Positions 8,966-22,338 are shown, counted from the first letter of the stretch. The stretch: 64,000 nt of DNA from Mytilus galloprovincialis (GCF_965363235.1 NC_134838.1:3291001-3355000), one strand, 5' to 3'. The notes: generated by a model not told the origin, from the letters alone. Numbers and translations are program-made.

Positions 8966-9503
8966 AGTTGAAGTTAGTGCGAAGTTTTCCATATTTCAAG
9001 CAACGTCCGATTAAAAACTGGTGCAATCAAGATGAATAACACCCGTTCCCGCATGAAAACAGGTGCGTTTTCGTGTTAATTTCCATAATTCTCTTGGCAT
9101 GGGATGGGGTTCACCTTTCTTCTGCACAATCAATTGAAAAGCAGATATTCCTAGCTCTGCCGTCTATATATATGCGTATTCTTCTTATACGCCAGCTAAA
9201 TCCGATATCGACATTTCCTTCATTGCACAACTTGATGGTGATTATCAAGGTAAGTTGTTTTGCAGCGTGCACAAACCAAAATATAACATTCTTCGAAAAA
9301 AAAAAAAGTCAAAATCATCGGAATACAAATGTATGTACCAGAATATCAACTCCTCTTTTCTCTCCGTTTGACCACTATTGCTCATCAGTGACGGGAAAAC
9401 ATGCTGAGCAATTTCTGAGCCAGACTGCTTTGAATGTCAATGGCAGATACAAAAGTATAATTTCATTGAATCCAAACGCCTATAAACCGTTCCAAAAATT
9501 AAC

Positions 9504-9575
9504 GGGCTCGTCCGGGATTCGAACCCGGGACCTCTCGCACCCAAAGCGAGAATCATACCCCTAGACCAACGAGCC
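9504..9575 (-). tRNA. tRNA-Pro(TGG), unit 7
   Basis: As unit 1. Confidence 0.95.
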
Positions 9576-9908
9576 GCTTGATAGTTAGAGTTACATTTTC
9601 CGTATTTAACTATAGAATACGATTATTCTCCATACGTGGCAAAGGAGTTTACCTGCCAAGATACATATTCGAAATTCTAAGTTGACTAGAAATTCACCTT
9701 ACATTGGTCGAGATCAAACTATATAAAAACAACAAAAATTCAAACGATAGCTGTTGTATTGGTGCATGTATTTTTCTCCTACTGAATTCTGTTTTATGCA
9801 TTCTAATTGACGTTCGAATTAGCGGTGTATTTTCTTTGAATATCCCATCGACTGGTATTGAAAACAGTTTTGAGATTCGCCACGCATTGACAATATGAGG
9901 CAAAAATT

Positions 9909-9980
9909 GGGCTCGTCCGGGATTCGAACCCGGGACCTCTCGCACCCTAAGCGAGAATCATACCCCTAGACCAACGAGCC
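9909..9980 (-). tRNA. tRNA-Pro(AGG), unit 7
   Basis: As unit 1. Confidence 0.95.
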
Positions 9981-10310
9981 TGTATAGCTGACTTATGTTT
10001 AAATAATAGTTATAAAATTCAGAAATGACATCGCTTGTTGCTATTTTCGTGTTGCCTTGGGTTATACGTTTGGCCTCTCTTGCTTTGTTACCTTTGAAAT
10101 CAGGACGGTAAGTTATTAAAAGTCACCTGCTATAAAGAACTTTGTCTAAAGTGCTTAGCGTAGACGATTTCAAAGATTTTTATAAGAAGTGATATGTTCA
10201 ATTTAACATGAACGACATGCGTCGGCTGCAAAAGAACACCGAATGAGTAATATCTCTAGGCACTATAATAAGCACAGTTCACGATGATCCGGATTACCCA
10301 AAAATTAATA

Positions 10311-10383
10311 TGTTTCCGCTGGGGCTCGAACCCAGGACCTTCCGCGTGTGAAGCGGACGTGATTACCACTACACTACGGAAAC
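10311..10383 (-). tRNA. tRNA-Val(CAC), unit 8
   Basis: As unit 1. Confidence 0.95.
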
Positions 10384-10921
10384 AGTTGAAGTTAGTGCGA
10401 AGTTTTCCATATTTCAAGCAACGTCCGATTAAAAACTGGTGCAATCAAGATGAATAACACCCGTTCCCGCATGAAAACAGGTGCGTTTTCGTGTTAATTT
10501 CCATAATTCTCTTGGCATGGGATGGGGTTCACCTTTCTTCTGCACAATCAATTGAAAAGCAGATATTCCTAGCTCTGCCGTCTATATATATGCGTATTCT
10601 TCTTATACGCCAGCTAAATCCGATATCGACATTTCCTTCATTGCACAACTTGATGGTGATTATCAAGGTAAGTTGTTTTGCAGCGTGCACAAACCAAAAT
10701 ATAACATTCTTCGAAAAAAAAAAAAGTCAAAATCATCGGAATACAAATGTATGTACCAGAATATCAACTCCTCTTTTCTCTCCGTTTGACCACTATTGCT
10801 CATCAGTGACGGGAAAACATGCTGAGCAATTTCTGAGCCAGACTGCTTTGAATGTCAATGGCAGATACAAAAGTATAATTTCATTGAATCCAAACGCCTA
10901 TAAACCGTTCCAAAAATTAAC

Positions 10922-10993
10922 GGGCTCGTCCGGGATTCGAACCCGGGACCTCTCGCACCCAAAGCGAGAATCATACCCCTAGACCAACGAGCC
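10922..10993 (-). tRNA. tRNA-Pro(TGG), unit 8
   Basis: As unit 1. Confidence 0.95.
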
Positions 10994-11326
10994 GCTTGAT
11001 AGTTAGAGTTACATTTTCCGTATTTAACTATAGAATACGATTATTCTCCATACGTGGCAAAGGAGTTTACCTGCCAAGATACATATTCGAAATTCTAAGT
11101 TGACTAGAAATTCACCTTACATTGGTCGAGATCAAACTATATAAAAACAACAAAAATTCAAACGATAGCTGTTGTATTGGTGCATGTATTTTTCTCCTAC
11201 TGAATTCTGTTTTATGCATTCTAATTGACGTTCGAATTAGCGGTGTATTTTCTTTGAATATCCCATCGACTGGTATTGAAAACAGTTTTGAGATTCGCCA
11301 CGCATTGACAATATGAGGCAAAAATT

Positions 11327-11398
11327 GGGCTCGTCCGGGATTCGAACCCGGGACCTCTCGCACCCTAAGCGAGAATCATACCCCTAGACCAACGAGCC
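11327..11398 (-). tRNA. tRNA-Pro(AGG), unit 8
   Basis: As unit 1. Confidence 0.95.
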
Positions 11399-11728
11399 TG
11401 TATAGCTGACTTATGTTTAAATAATAGTTATAAAATTCAGAAATGACATCGCTTGTTGCTATTTTCGTGTTGCCTTGGGTTATACGTTTGGCCTCTCTTG
11501 CTTTGTTACCTTTGAAATCAGGACGGTAAGTTATTAAAAGTCACCTGCTATAAAGAACTTTGTCTAAAGTGCTTAGCGTAGACGATTTCAAAGATTTTTA
11601 TAAGAAGTGATATGTTCAATTTAACATGAACGACATGCGTCGGCTGCAAAAGAACACCGAATGAGTAATATCTCTAGGCACTATAATAAGCACAGTTCAC
11701 GATGATCCGGATTACCCAAAAATTAATA

Positions 11729-11801
11729 TGTTTCCGCTGGGGCTCGAACCCAGGACCTTCCGCGTGTGAAGCGGACGTGATTACCACTACACTACGGAAA
11801 C
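11729..11801 (-). tRNA. tRNA-Val(CAC), unit 9
   Basis: As unit 1. Confidence 0.95.
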
Positions 11802-12339
11802 AGTTGAAGTTAGTGCGAAGTTTTCCATATTTCAAGCAACGTCCGATTAAAAACTGGTGCAATCAAGATGAATAACACCCGTTCCCGCATGAAAACAGGT
11901 GCGTTTTCGTGTTAATTTCCATAATTCTCTTGGCATGGGATGGGGTTCACCTTTCTTCTGCACAATCAATTGAAAAGCAGATATTCCTAGCTCTGCCGTC
12001 TATATATATGCGTATTCTTCTTATACGCCAGCTAAATCCGATATCGACATTTCCTTCATTGCACAACTTGATGGTGATTATCAAGGTAAGTTGTTTTGCA
12101 GCGTGCACAAACCAAAATATAACATTCTTCGAAAAAAAAAAAAGTCAAAATCATCGGAATACAAATGTATGTACCAGAATATCAACTCCTCTTTTCTCTC
12201 CGTTTGACCACTATTGCTCATCAGTGACGGGAAAACATGCTGAGCAATTTCTGAGCCAGACTGCTTTGAATGTCAATGGCAGATACAAAAGTATAATTTC
12301 ATTGAATCCAAACGCCTATAAACCGTTCCAAAAATTAAC

Positions 12340-12411
12340 GGGCTCGTCCGGGATTCGAACCCGGGACCTCTCGCACCCAAAGCGAGAATCATACCCCTAG
12401 ACCAACGAGCC
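12340..12411 (-). tRNA. tRNA-Pro(TGG), unit 9
   Basis: As unit 1. Confidence 0.95.
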
Positions 12412-12744
12412 GCTTGATAGTTAGAGTTACATTTTCCGTATTTAACTATAGAATACGATTATTCTCCATACGTGGCAAAGGAGTTTACCTGCCAAGATAC
12501 ATATTCGAAATTCTAAGTTGACTAGAAATTCACCTTACATTGGTCGAGATCAAACTATATAAAAACAACAAAAATTCAAACGATAGCTGTTGTATTGGTG
12601 CATGTATTTTTCTCCTACTGAATTCTGTTTTATGCATTCTAATTGACGTTCGAATTAGCGGTGTATTTTCTTTGAATATCCCATCGACTGGTATTGAAAA
12701 CAGTTTTGAGATTCGCCACGCATTGACAATATGAGGCAAAAATT

Positions 12745-12816
12745 GGGCTCGTCCGGGATTCGAACCCGGGACCTCTCGCACCCTAAGCGAGAATCATACC
12801 CCTAGACCAACGAGCC
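12745..12816 (-). tRNA. tRNA-Pro(AGG), unit 9
   Basis: As unit 1. Confidence 0.95.
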
Positions 12817-13146
12817 TGTATAGCTGACTTATGTTTAAATAATAGTTATAAAATTCAGAAATGACATCGCTTGTTGCTATTTTCGTGTTGCCTTGGGTTA
12901 TACGTTTGGCCTCTCTTGCTTTGTTACCTTTGAAATCAGGACGGTAAGTTATTAAAAGTCACCTGCTATAAAGAACTTTGTCTAAAGTGCTTAGCGTAGA
13001 CGATTTCAAAGATTTTTATAAGAAGTGATATGTTCAATTTAACATGAACGACATGCGTCGGCTGCAAAAGAACACCGAATGAGTAATATCTCTAGGCACT
13101 ATAATAAGCACAGTTCACGATGATCCGGATTACCCAAAAATTAATA

Positions 13147-13219
13147 TGTTTCCGCTGGGGCTCGAACCCAGGACCTTCCGCGTGTGAAGCGGACGTGATT
13201 ACCACTACACTACGGAAAC
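13147..13219 (-). tRNA. tRNA-Val(CAC), unit 10
   Basis: The tRNA body is as in unit 1. The second base upstream of its 5' end (13221) is C on the plus strand instead of G, which would alter the 5' leader but not the mature tRNA. Confidence 0.95.
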
Positions 13220-13757
13220 ACTTGAAGTTAGTGCGAAGTTTTCCATATTTCAAGCAACGTCCGATTAAAAACTGGTGCAATCAAGATGAATAACACCCGT
13301 TCCCGCATGAAAACAGGTGCGTTTTCGTGTTAATTTCCATAATTCTCTTGGCATGGGATGGGGTTCACCTTTCTTCTGCACAATCAATTGAAAAGCAGAT
13401 ATTCCTAGCTCTGCCGTCTATATATATGCGTATTCTTCTTATACGCCAGCTAAATCCGATATCGACATTTCCTTCATTGCACAACTTGATGGTGATTATC
13501 AAGGTAAGTTGTTTTGCAGCGTGCACAAACCAAAATATAACATTCTTCGAAAAAAAAAAAAGTCAAAATCATCGGAATACAAATGTATGTACCAGAATAT
13601 CAACTCCTCTTTTCTCTCCGTTTGACCACTATTGCTCATCAGTGACGGGAAAACATGCTGAGCAATTTCTGAGCCAGACTGCTTTGAATGTCAATGGCAG
13701 ATACAAAAGTATAATTTCATTGAATCCAAACGCCTATAAACCGTTCCAAAAATTAAC

Positions 13758-13829
13758 GGGCTCGTCCGGGATTCGAACCCGGGACCTCTCGCACCCAAAG
13801 CGAGAATCATACCCCTAGACCAACGAGCC
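13758..13829 (-). tRNA. tRNA-Pro(TGG), unit 10
   Basis: As unit 1. Confidence 0.95.
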
Positions 13830-14162
13830 GCTTGATAGTTAGAGTTACATTTTCCGTATTTAACTATAGAATACGATTATTCTCCATACGTGGCAAAGGA
13901 GTTTACCTGCCAAGATACATATTCGAAATTCTAAGTTGACTAGAAATTCACCTTACATTGGTCGAGATCAAACTATATAAAAACAACAAAAATTCAAACG
14001 ATAGCTGTTGTATTGGTGCATGTATTTTTCTCCTACTGAATTCTGTTTTATGCATTCTAATTGACGTTCGAATTAGCGGTGTATTTTCTTTGAATATCCC
14101 ATCGACTGGTATTGAAAACAGTTTTGAGATTCGCCACGCATTGACAATATGAGGCAAAAATT

Positions 14163-14234
14163 GGGCTCGTCCGGGATTCGAACCCGGGACCTCTCGCACC
14201 CTAAGCGAGAATCATACCCCTAGACCAACGAGCC
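14163..14234 (-). tRNA. tRNA-Pro(AGG), unit 10
   Basis: As unit 1. Confidence 0.95.
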
Positions 14235-14564
14235 TGTATAGCTGACTTATGTTTAAATAATAGTTATAAAATTCAGAAATGACATCGCTTGTTGCTATTT
14301 TCGTGTTGCCTTGGGTTATACGTTTGGCCTCTCTTGCTTTGTTACCTTTGAAATCAGGACGGTAAGTTATTAAAAGTCACCTGCTATAAAGAACTTTGTC
14401 TAAAGTGCTTAGCGTAGACGATTTCAAAGATTTTTATAAGAAGTGATATGTTCAATTTAACATGAACGACATGCGTCGGCTGCAAAAGAACACCGAATGA
14501 GTAATATCTCTAGGCACTATAATAAGCACAGTTCACGATGATCCGGATTACCCAAAAATTAATA

Positions 14565-14637
14565 TGTTTCCGCTGGGGCTCGAACCCAGGACCTTCCGCG
14601 TGTGAAGCGGACGTGATTACCACTACACTACGGAAAC
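14565..14637 (-). tRNA. tRNA-Val(CAC), unit 11
   Basis: As unit 1. A private spacer change, C to G at 14700, lies 63 bp upstream of the gene. Confidence 0.95.
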
Positions 14638-15175
14638 AGTTGAAGTTAGTGCGAAGTTTTCCATATTTCAAGCAACGTCCGATTAAAAACTGGTGCAATG
14701 AAGATGAATAACACCCGTTCCCGCATGAAAACAGGTGCGTTTTCGTGTTAATTTCCATAATTCTCTTGGCATGGGATGGGGTTCACCTTTCTTCTGCACA
14801 ATCAATTGAAAAGCAGATATTCCTAGCTCTGCCGTCTATATATATGCGTATTCTTCTTATACGCCAGCTAAATCCGATATCGACATTTCCTTCATTGCAC
14901 AACTTGATGGTGATTATCAAGGTAAGTTGTTTTGCAGCGTGCACAAACCAAAATATAACATTCTTCGAAAAAAAAAAAAGTCAAAATCATCGGAATACAA
15001 ATGTATGTACCAGAATATCAACTCCTCTTTTCTCTCCGTTTGACCACTATTGCTCATCAGTGACGGGAAAACATGCTGAGCAATTTCTGAGCCAGACTGC
15101 TTTGAATGTCAATGGCAGATACAAAAGTATAATTTCATTGAATCCAAACGCCTATAAACCGTTCCAAAAATTAAC

Positions 15176-15247
15176 GGGCTCGTCCGGGATTCGAACCCGG
15201 GACCTCTCGCACCCAAAGCGAGAATCATACCCCTAGACCAACGAGCC
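15176..15247 (-). tRNA. tRNA-Pro(TGG), unit 11
   Basis: As unit 1. Confidence 0.95.
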
Positions 15248-15580
15248 GCTTGATAGTTAGAGTTACATTTTCCGTATTTAACTATAGAATACGATTATTC
15301 TCCATACGTGGCAAAGGAGTTTACCTGCCAAGATACATATTCGAAATTCTAAGTTGACTAGAAATTCACCTTACATTGGTCGAGATCAAACTATATAAAA
15401 ACAACAAAAATTCAAACGATAGCTGTTGTATTGGTGCATGTATTTTTCTCCTACTGAATTCTGTTTTATGCATTCTAATTGACGTTCGAATTAGCGGTGT
15501 ATTTTCTTTGAATATCCCATCGACTGGTATTGAAAACAGTTTTGAGATTCGCCACGCATTGACAATATGAGGCAAAAATT

Positions 15581-15652
15581 GGGCTCGTCCGGGATTCGAA
15601 CCCGGGACCTCTCGCACCCTAAGCGAGAATCATACCCCTAGACCAACGAGCC
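15581..15652 (-). tRNA. tRNA-Pro(AGG), unit 11
   Basis: As unit 1. Confidence 0.95.
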
Positions 15653-15982
15653 TGTATAGCTGACTTATGTTTAAATAATAGTTATAAAATTCAGAAATGA
15701 CATCGCTTGTTGCTATTTTCGTGTTGCCTTGGGTTATACGTTTGGCCTCTCTTGCTTTGTTACCTTTGAAATCAGGACGGTAAGTTATTAAAAGTCACCT
15801 GCTATAAAGAACTTTGTCTAAAGTGCTTAGCGTAGACGATTTCAAAGATTTTTATAAGAAGTGATATGTTCAATTTAACATGAACGACATGCGTCGGCTG
15901 CAAAAGAACACCGAATGAGTAATATCTCTAGGCACTATAATAAGCACAGTTCACGATGATCCGGATTACCCAAAAATTAATA

Positions 15983-16055
15983 TGTTTCCGCTGGGGCTCG
16001 AACCCAGGACCTTCCGCGTGTGAAGCGGACGTGATTACCACTACACTACGGAAAC
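15983..16055 (-). tRNA. tRNA-Val(CAC), unit 12
   Basis: As unit 1. Confidence 0.95.
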
Positions 16056-16593
16056 AGTTGAAGTTAGTGCGAAGTTTTCCATATTTCAAGCAACGTCCGA
16101 TTAAAAACTGGTGCAATCAAGATGAATAACACCCGTTCCCGCATGAAAACAGGTGCGTTTTCGTGTTAATTTCCATAATTCTCTTGGCATGGGATGGGGT
16201 TCACCTTTCTTCTGCACAATCAATTGAAAAGCAGATATTCCTAGCTCTGCCGTCTATATATATGCGTATTCTTCTTATACGCCAGCTAAATCCGATATCG
16301 ACATTTCCTTCATTGCACAACTTGATGGTGATTATCAAGGTAAGTTGTTTTGCAGCGTGCACAAACCAAAATATAACATTCTTCGAAAAAAAAAAAAGTC
16401 AAAATCATCGGAATACAAATGTATGTACCAGAATATCAACTCCTCTTTTCTCTCCGTTTGACCACTATTGCTCATCAGTGACGGGAAAACATGCTGAGCA
16501 ATTTCTGAGCCAGACTGCTTTGAATGTCAATGGCAGATACAAAAGTATAATTTCATTGAATCCAAACGCCTATAAACCGTTCCAAAAATTAAC

Positions 16594-16665
16594 GGGCTCG
16601 TCCGGGATTCGAACCCGGGACCTCTCGCACCCAAAGCGAGAATCATACCCCTAGACCAACGAGCC
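16594..16665 (-). tRNA. tRNA-Pro(TGG), unit 12
   Basis: As unit 1. Confidence 0.95.
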
Positions 16666-16998
16666 GCTTGATAGTTAGAGTTACATTTTCCGTATTTAAC
16701 TATAGAATACGATTATTCTCCATACGTGGCAAAGGAGTTTACCTGCCAAGATACATATTCGAAATTCTAAGTTGACTAGAAATTCACCTTACATTGGTCG
16801 AGATCAAACTATATAAAAACAACAAAAATTCAAACGATAGCTGTTGTATTGGTGCATGTATTTTTCTCCTACTGAATTCTGTTTTATGCATTCTAATTGA
16901 CGTTCGAATTAGCGGTGTATTTTCTTTGAATATCCCATCGACTGGTATTGAAAACAGTTTTGAGATTCGCCACGCATTGACAATATGAGGCAAAAATT

Positions 16999-17070
16999 GG
17001 GCTCGTCCGGGATTCGAACCCGGGACCTCTCGCACCCTAAGCGAGAATCATACCCCTAGACCAACGAGCC
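16999..17070 (-). tRNA. tRNA-Pro(AGG), unit 12
   Basis: As unit 1. Confidence 0.95.
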
Positions 17071-17400
17071 TGTATAGCTGACTTATGTTTAAATAATAGT
17101 TATAAAATTCAGAAATGACATCGCTTGTTGCTATTTTCGTGTTGCCTTGGGTTATACGTTTGGCCTCTCTTGCTTTGTTACCTTTGAAATCAGGACGGTA
17201 AGTTATTAAAAGTCACCTGCTATAAAGAACTTTGTCTAAAGTGCTTAGCGTAGACGATTTCAAAGATTTTTATAAGAAGTGATATGTTCAATTTAACATG
17301 AACGACATGCGTCGGCTGCAAAAGAACACCGAATGAGTAATATCTCTAGGCACTATAATAAGCACAGTTCACGATGATCCGGATTACCCAAAAATTAATA

Positions 17401-17473
17401 TGTTTCCGCTGGGGCTCGAACCCAGGACCTTCCGCGTGTGAAGCGGACGTGATTACCACTACACTACGGAAAC
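17401..17473 (-). tRNA. tRNA-Val(CAC), unit 13
   Basis: As unit 1. Confidence 0.95.
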
Positions 17474-18011
17474 AGTTGAAGTTAGTGCGAAGTTTTCCAT
17501 ATTTCAAGCAACGTCCGATTAAAAACTGGTGCAATCAAGATGAATAACACCCGTTCCCGCATGAAAACAGGTGCGTTTTCGTGTTAATTTCCATAATTCT
17601 CTTGGCATGGGATGGGGTTCACCTTTCTTCTGCACAATCAATTGAAAAGCAGATATTCCTAGCTCTGCCGTCTATATATATGCGTATTCTTCTTATACGC
17701 CAGCTAAATCCGATATCGACATTTCCTTCATTGCACAACTTGATGGTGATTATCAAGGTAAGTTGTTTTGCAGCGTGCACAAACCAAAATATAACATTCT
17801 TCGAAAAAAAAAAAAGTCAAAATCATCGGAATACAAATGTATGTACCAGAATATCAACTCCTCTTTTCTCTCCGTTTGACCACTATTGCTCATCAGTGAC
17901 GGGAAAACATGCTGAGCAATTTCTGAGCCAGACTGCTTTGAATGTCAATGGCAGATACAAAAGTATAATTTCATTGAATCCAAACGCCTATAAACCGTTC
18001 CAAAAATTAAC

Positions 18012-18083
18012 GGGTTCGTCCGGGATTCGAACCCGGGACCTCTCGCACCCAAAGCGAGAATCATACCCCTAGACCAACGAGCC
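18012..18083 (-). tRNA. tRNA-Pro(TGG), unit 13, acceptor-stem variant G70A
   Basis: Position 18015 is T on the plus strand instead of C, so base 70 is A instead of G. The C3-G70 pair becomes a C-A mismatch in the middle of the acceptor stem, near the bases synthetases and end-processing enzymes contact. Pol III signals are intact. It is probably transcribed, but mature function is uncertain. Confidence 0.93.
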
Positions 18084-18416
18084 GCTTGATAGTTAGAGTT
18101 ACATTTTCCGTATTTAACTATAGAATACGATTATTCTCCATACGTGGCAAAGGAGTTTACCTGCCAAGATACATATTCGAAATTCTAAGTTGACTAGAAA
18201 TTCACCTTACATTGGTCGAGATCAAACTATATAAAAACAACAAAAATTCAAACGATAGCTGTTGTATTGGTGCATGTATTTTTCTCCTACTGAATTCTGT
18301 TTTATGCATTCTAATTGACGTTCGAATTAGCGGTGTATTTTCTTTGAATATCCCATCGACTGGTATTGAAAACAGTTTTGAGATTCGCCACGCATTGACA
18401 ATATGAGGCAAAAATT

Positions 18417-18488
18417 GGGCTCGTCCGGGATTCGAACCCGGGACCTCTCGCACCCTAAGCGAGAATCATACCCCTAGACCAACGAGCC
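18417..18488 (-). tRNA. tRNA-Pro(AGG), unit 13
   Basis: As unit 1. Confidence 0.95.
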
Positions 18489-18818
18489 TGTATAGCTGAC
18501 TTATGTTTAAATAATAGTTATAAAATTCAGAAATGACATCGCTTGTTGCTATTTTCGTGTTGCCTTGGGTTATACGTTTGGCCTCTCTTGCTTTGTTACC
18601 TTTGAAATCAGGACGGTAAGTTATTAAAAGTCACCTGCTATAAAGAACTTTGTCTAAAGTGCTTAGCGTAGACGATTTCAAAGATTTTTATAAGAAGTGA
18701 TATGTTCAATTTAACATGAACGACATGCGTCGGCTGCAAAAGAACACCGAATGAGTAATATCTCTAGGCACTATAATAAGCACAGTTCACGATGATCCGG
18801 ATTACCCAAAAATTAATA

Positions 18819-18891
18819 TGTTTCCGCTGGGGCTCGAACCCAGGACCTTCCGCGTGTGAAGCGGACGTGATTACCACTACACTACGGAAAC
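18819..18891 (-). tRNA. tRNA-Val(CAC), unit 14
   Basis: As unit 1; the A13 variant of the homopolymer lies upstream at 19222-19234. Confidence 0.95.
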
Positions 18892-19430
18892 AGTTGAAGT
18901 TAGTGCGAAGTTTTCCATATTTCAAGCAACGTCCGATTAAAAACTGGTGCAATCAAGATGAATAACACCCGTTCCCGCATGAAAACAGGTGCGTTTTCGT
19001 GTTAATTTCCATAATTCTCTTGGCATGGGATGGGGTTCACCTTTCTTCTGCACAATCAATTGAAAAGCAGATATTCCTAGCTCTGCCGTCTATATATATG
19101 CGTATTCTTCTTATACGCCAGCTAAATCCGATATCGACATTTCCTTCATTGCACAACTTGATGGTGATTATCAAGGTAAGTTGTTTTGCAGCGTGCACAA
19201 ACCAAAATATAACATTCTTCGAAAAAAAAAAAAAGTCAAAATCATCGGAATACAAATGTATGTACCAGAATATCAACTCCTCTTTTCTCTCCGTTTGACC
19301 ACTATTGCTCATCAGTGACGGGAAAACATGCTGAGCAATTTCTGAGCCAGACTGCTTTGAATGTCAATGGCAGATACAAAAGTATAATTTCATTGAATCC
19401 AAACGCCTATAAACCGTTCCAAAAATTAAC

Positions 19431-19502
19431 GGGCTCGTCCGGGATTCGAACCCGGGACCTCTCGCACCCAAAGCGAAAATCATACCCCTAGACCAACGAG
19501 CC
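19431..19502 (-). tRNA. tRNA-Pro(TGG), unit 14, C27U variant with internal TTTT
   Basis: Position 19477 is A on the plus strand instead of G, so base 27 is U instead of C. Two effects follow. The top pair of the anticodon stem, C27-G43, becomes a U-G wobble. The sense strand also now reads TTTT across bases 25-28. In animals T4 can act as a Pol III terminator, so part or most transcription may stop inside the gene. The A box, B box, anticodon and normal 3' terminator are intact. The same change occurs in units 17, 18 and 19, each time with an A13 run in the adjacent spacer. Confidence 0.92.
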
Positions 19503-19835
19503 GCTTGATAGTTAGAGTTACATTTTCCGTATTTAACTATAGAATACGATTATTCTCCATACGTGGCAAAGGAGTTTACCTGCCAAGATACATATTCGAA
19601 ATTCTAAGTTGACTAGAAATTCACCTTACATTGGTCGAGATCAAACTATATAAAAACAACAAAAATTCAAACGATAGCTGTTGTATTGGTGCATGTATTT
19701 TTCTCCTACTGAATTCTGTTTTATGCATTCTAATTGACGTTCGAATTAGCGGTGTATTTTCTTTGAATATCCCATCGACTGGTATTGAAAACAGTTTTGA
19801 GATTCGCCACGCATTGACAATATGAGGCAAAAATT

Positions 19836-19907
19836 GGGCTCGTCCGGGATTCGAACCCGGGACCTCTCGCACCCTAAGCGAGAATCATACCCCTAGACCA
19901 ACGAGCC
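19836..19907 (-). tRNA. tRNA-Pro(AGG), unit 14
   Basis: As unit 1. Confidence 0.95.
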
Positions 19908-20237
19908 TGTATAGCTGACTTATGTTTAAATAATAGTTATAAAATTCAGAAATGACATCGCTTGTTGCTATTTTCGTGTTGCCTTGGGTTATACGTTTGG
20001 CCTCTCTTGCTTTGTTACCTTTGAAATCAGGACGGTAAGTTATTAAAAGTCACCTGCTATAAAGAACTTTGTCTAAAGTGCTTAGCGTAGACGATTTCAA
20101 AGATTTTTATAAGAAGTGATATGTTCAATTTAACATGAACGACATGCGTCGGCTGCAAAAGAACACCGAATGAGTAATATCTCTAGGCACTATAATAAGC
20201 ACAGTTCACGATGATCCGGATTACCCAAAAATTAATA

Positions 20238-20310
20238 TGTTTCCGCTGGGGCTCGAACCCAGGACCTTCCGCGTGTGAAGCGGACGTGATTACCACTACA
20301 CTACGGAAAC
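20238..20310 (-). tRNA. tRNA-Val(CAC), unit 15
   Basis: As unit 1. Confidence 0.95.
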
Positions 20311-20848
20311 AGTTGAAGTTAGTGCGAAGTTTTCCATATTTCAAGCAACGTCCGATTAAAAACTGGTGCAATCAAGATGAATAACACCCGTTCCCGCATG
20401 AAAACAGGTGCGTTTTCGTGTTAATTTCCATAATTCTCTTGGCATGGGATGGGGTTCACCTTTCTTCTGCACAATCAATTGAAAAGCAGATATTCCTAGC
20501 TCTGCCGTCTATATATATGCGTATTCTTCTTATACGCCAGCTAAATCCGATATCGACATTTCCTTCATTGCACAACTTGATGGTGATTATCAAGGTAAGT
20601 TGTTTTGCAGCGTGCACAAACCAAAATATAACATTCTTCGAAAAAAAAAAAAGTCAAAATCATCGGAATACAAATGTATGTACCAGAATATCAACTCCTC
20701 TTTTCTCTCCGTTTGACCACTATTGCTCATCAGTGACGGGAAAACATGCTGAGCAATTTCTGAGCCAGACTGCTTTGAATGTCAATGGCAGATACAAAAG
20801 TATAATTTCATTGAATCCAAACGCCTATAAACCGTTCCAAAAATTAAC

Positions 20849-20920
20849 GGGCTCGTCCGGGATTCGAACCCGGGACCTCTCGCACCCAAAGCGAGAATCA
20901 TACCCCTAGACCAACGAGCC
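20849..20920 (-). tRNA. tRNA-Pro(TGG), unit 15
   Basis: As unit 1, with the majority base at position 27, although unit 14 beside it carries the variant. Confidence 0.95.
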
Positions 20921-21253
20921 GCTTGATAGTTAGAGTTACATTTTCCGTATTTAACTATAGAATACGATTATTCTCCATACGTGGCAAAGGAGTTTACCTG
21001 CCAAGATACATATTCGAAATTCTAAGTTGACTAGAAATTCACCTTACATTGGTCGAGATCAAACTATATAAAAACAACAAAAATTCAAACGATAGCTGTT
21101 GTATTGGTGCATGTATTTTTCTCCTACTGAATTCTGTTTTATGCATTCTAATTGACGTTCGAATTAGCGGTGTATTTTCTTTGAATATCCCATCGACTGG
21201 TATTGAAAACAGTTTTGAGATTCGCCACGCATTGACAATATGAGGCAAAAATT

Positions 21254-21325
21254 GGGCTCGTCCGGGATTCGAACCCGGGACCTCTCGCACCCTAAGCGAG
21301 AATCATACCCCTAGACCAACGAGCC
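21254..21325 (-). tRNA. tRNA-Pro(AGG), unit 15
   Basis: As unit 1. Confidence 0.95.
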
Positions 21326-21655
21326 TGTATAGCTGACTTATGTTTAAATAATAGTTATAAAATTCAGAAATGACATCGCTTGTTGCTATTTTCGTGTTGC
21401 CTTGGGTTATACGTTTGGCCTCTCTTGCTTTGTTACCTTTGAAATCAGGACGGTAAGTTATTAAAAGTCACCTGCTATAAAGAACTTTGTCTAAAGTGCT
21501 TAGCGTAGACGATTTCAAAGATTTTTATAAGAAGTGATATGTTCAATTTAACATGAACGACATGCGTCGGCTGCAAAAGAACACCGAATGAGTAATATCT
21601 CTAGGCACTATAATAAGCACAGTTCACGATGATCCGGATTACCCAAAAATTAATA

Positions 21656-21728
21656 TGTTTCCGCTGGGGCTCGAACCCAGGACCTTCCGCGTGTGAAGCG
21701 GACGTGATTACCACTACACTACGGAAAC
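21656..21728 (-). tRNA. tRNA-Val(CAC), unit 16
   Basis: As unit 1. Confidence 0.95.
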
Positions 21729-22266
21729 AGTTGAAGTTAGTGCGAAGTTTTCCATATTTCAAGCAACGTCCGATTAAAAACTGGTGCAATCAAGATGAAT
21801 AACACCCGTTCCCGCATGAAAACAGGTGCGTTTTCGTGTTAATTTCCATAATTCTCTTGGCATGGGATGGGGTTCACCTTTCTTCTGCACAATCAATTGA
21901 AAAGCAGATATTCCTAGCTCTGCCGTCTATATATATGCGTATTCTTCTTATACGCCAGCTAAATCCGATATCGACATTTCCTTCATTGCACAACTTGATG
22001 GTGATTATCAAGGTAAGTTGTTTTGCAGCGTGCACAAACCAAAATATAACATTCTTCGAAAAAAAAAAAAGTCAAAATCATCGGAATACAAATGTATGTA
22101 CCAGAATATCAACTCCTCTTTTCTCTCCGTTTGACCACTATTGCTCATCAGTGACGGGAAAACATGCTGAGCAATTTCTGAGCCAGACTGCTTTGAATGT
22201 CAATGGCAGATACAAAAGTATAATTTCATTGAATCCAAACGCCTATAAACCGTTCCAAAAATTAAC

Positions 22267-22338
22267 GGGCTCGTCCGGGATTCGAACCCGGGACCTCTCG
22301 CACCCAAAGCGAGAATCATACCCCTAGACCAACGAGCC
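22267..22338 (-). tRNA. tRNA-Pro(TGG), unit 16
   Basis: As unit 1, with the majority base at position 27. Confidence 0.95.
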
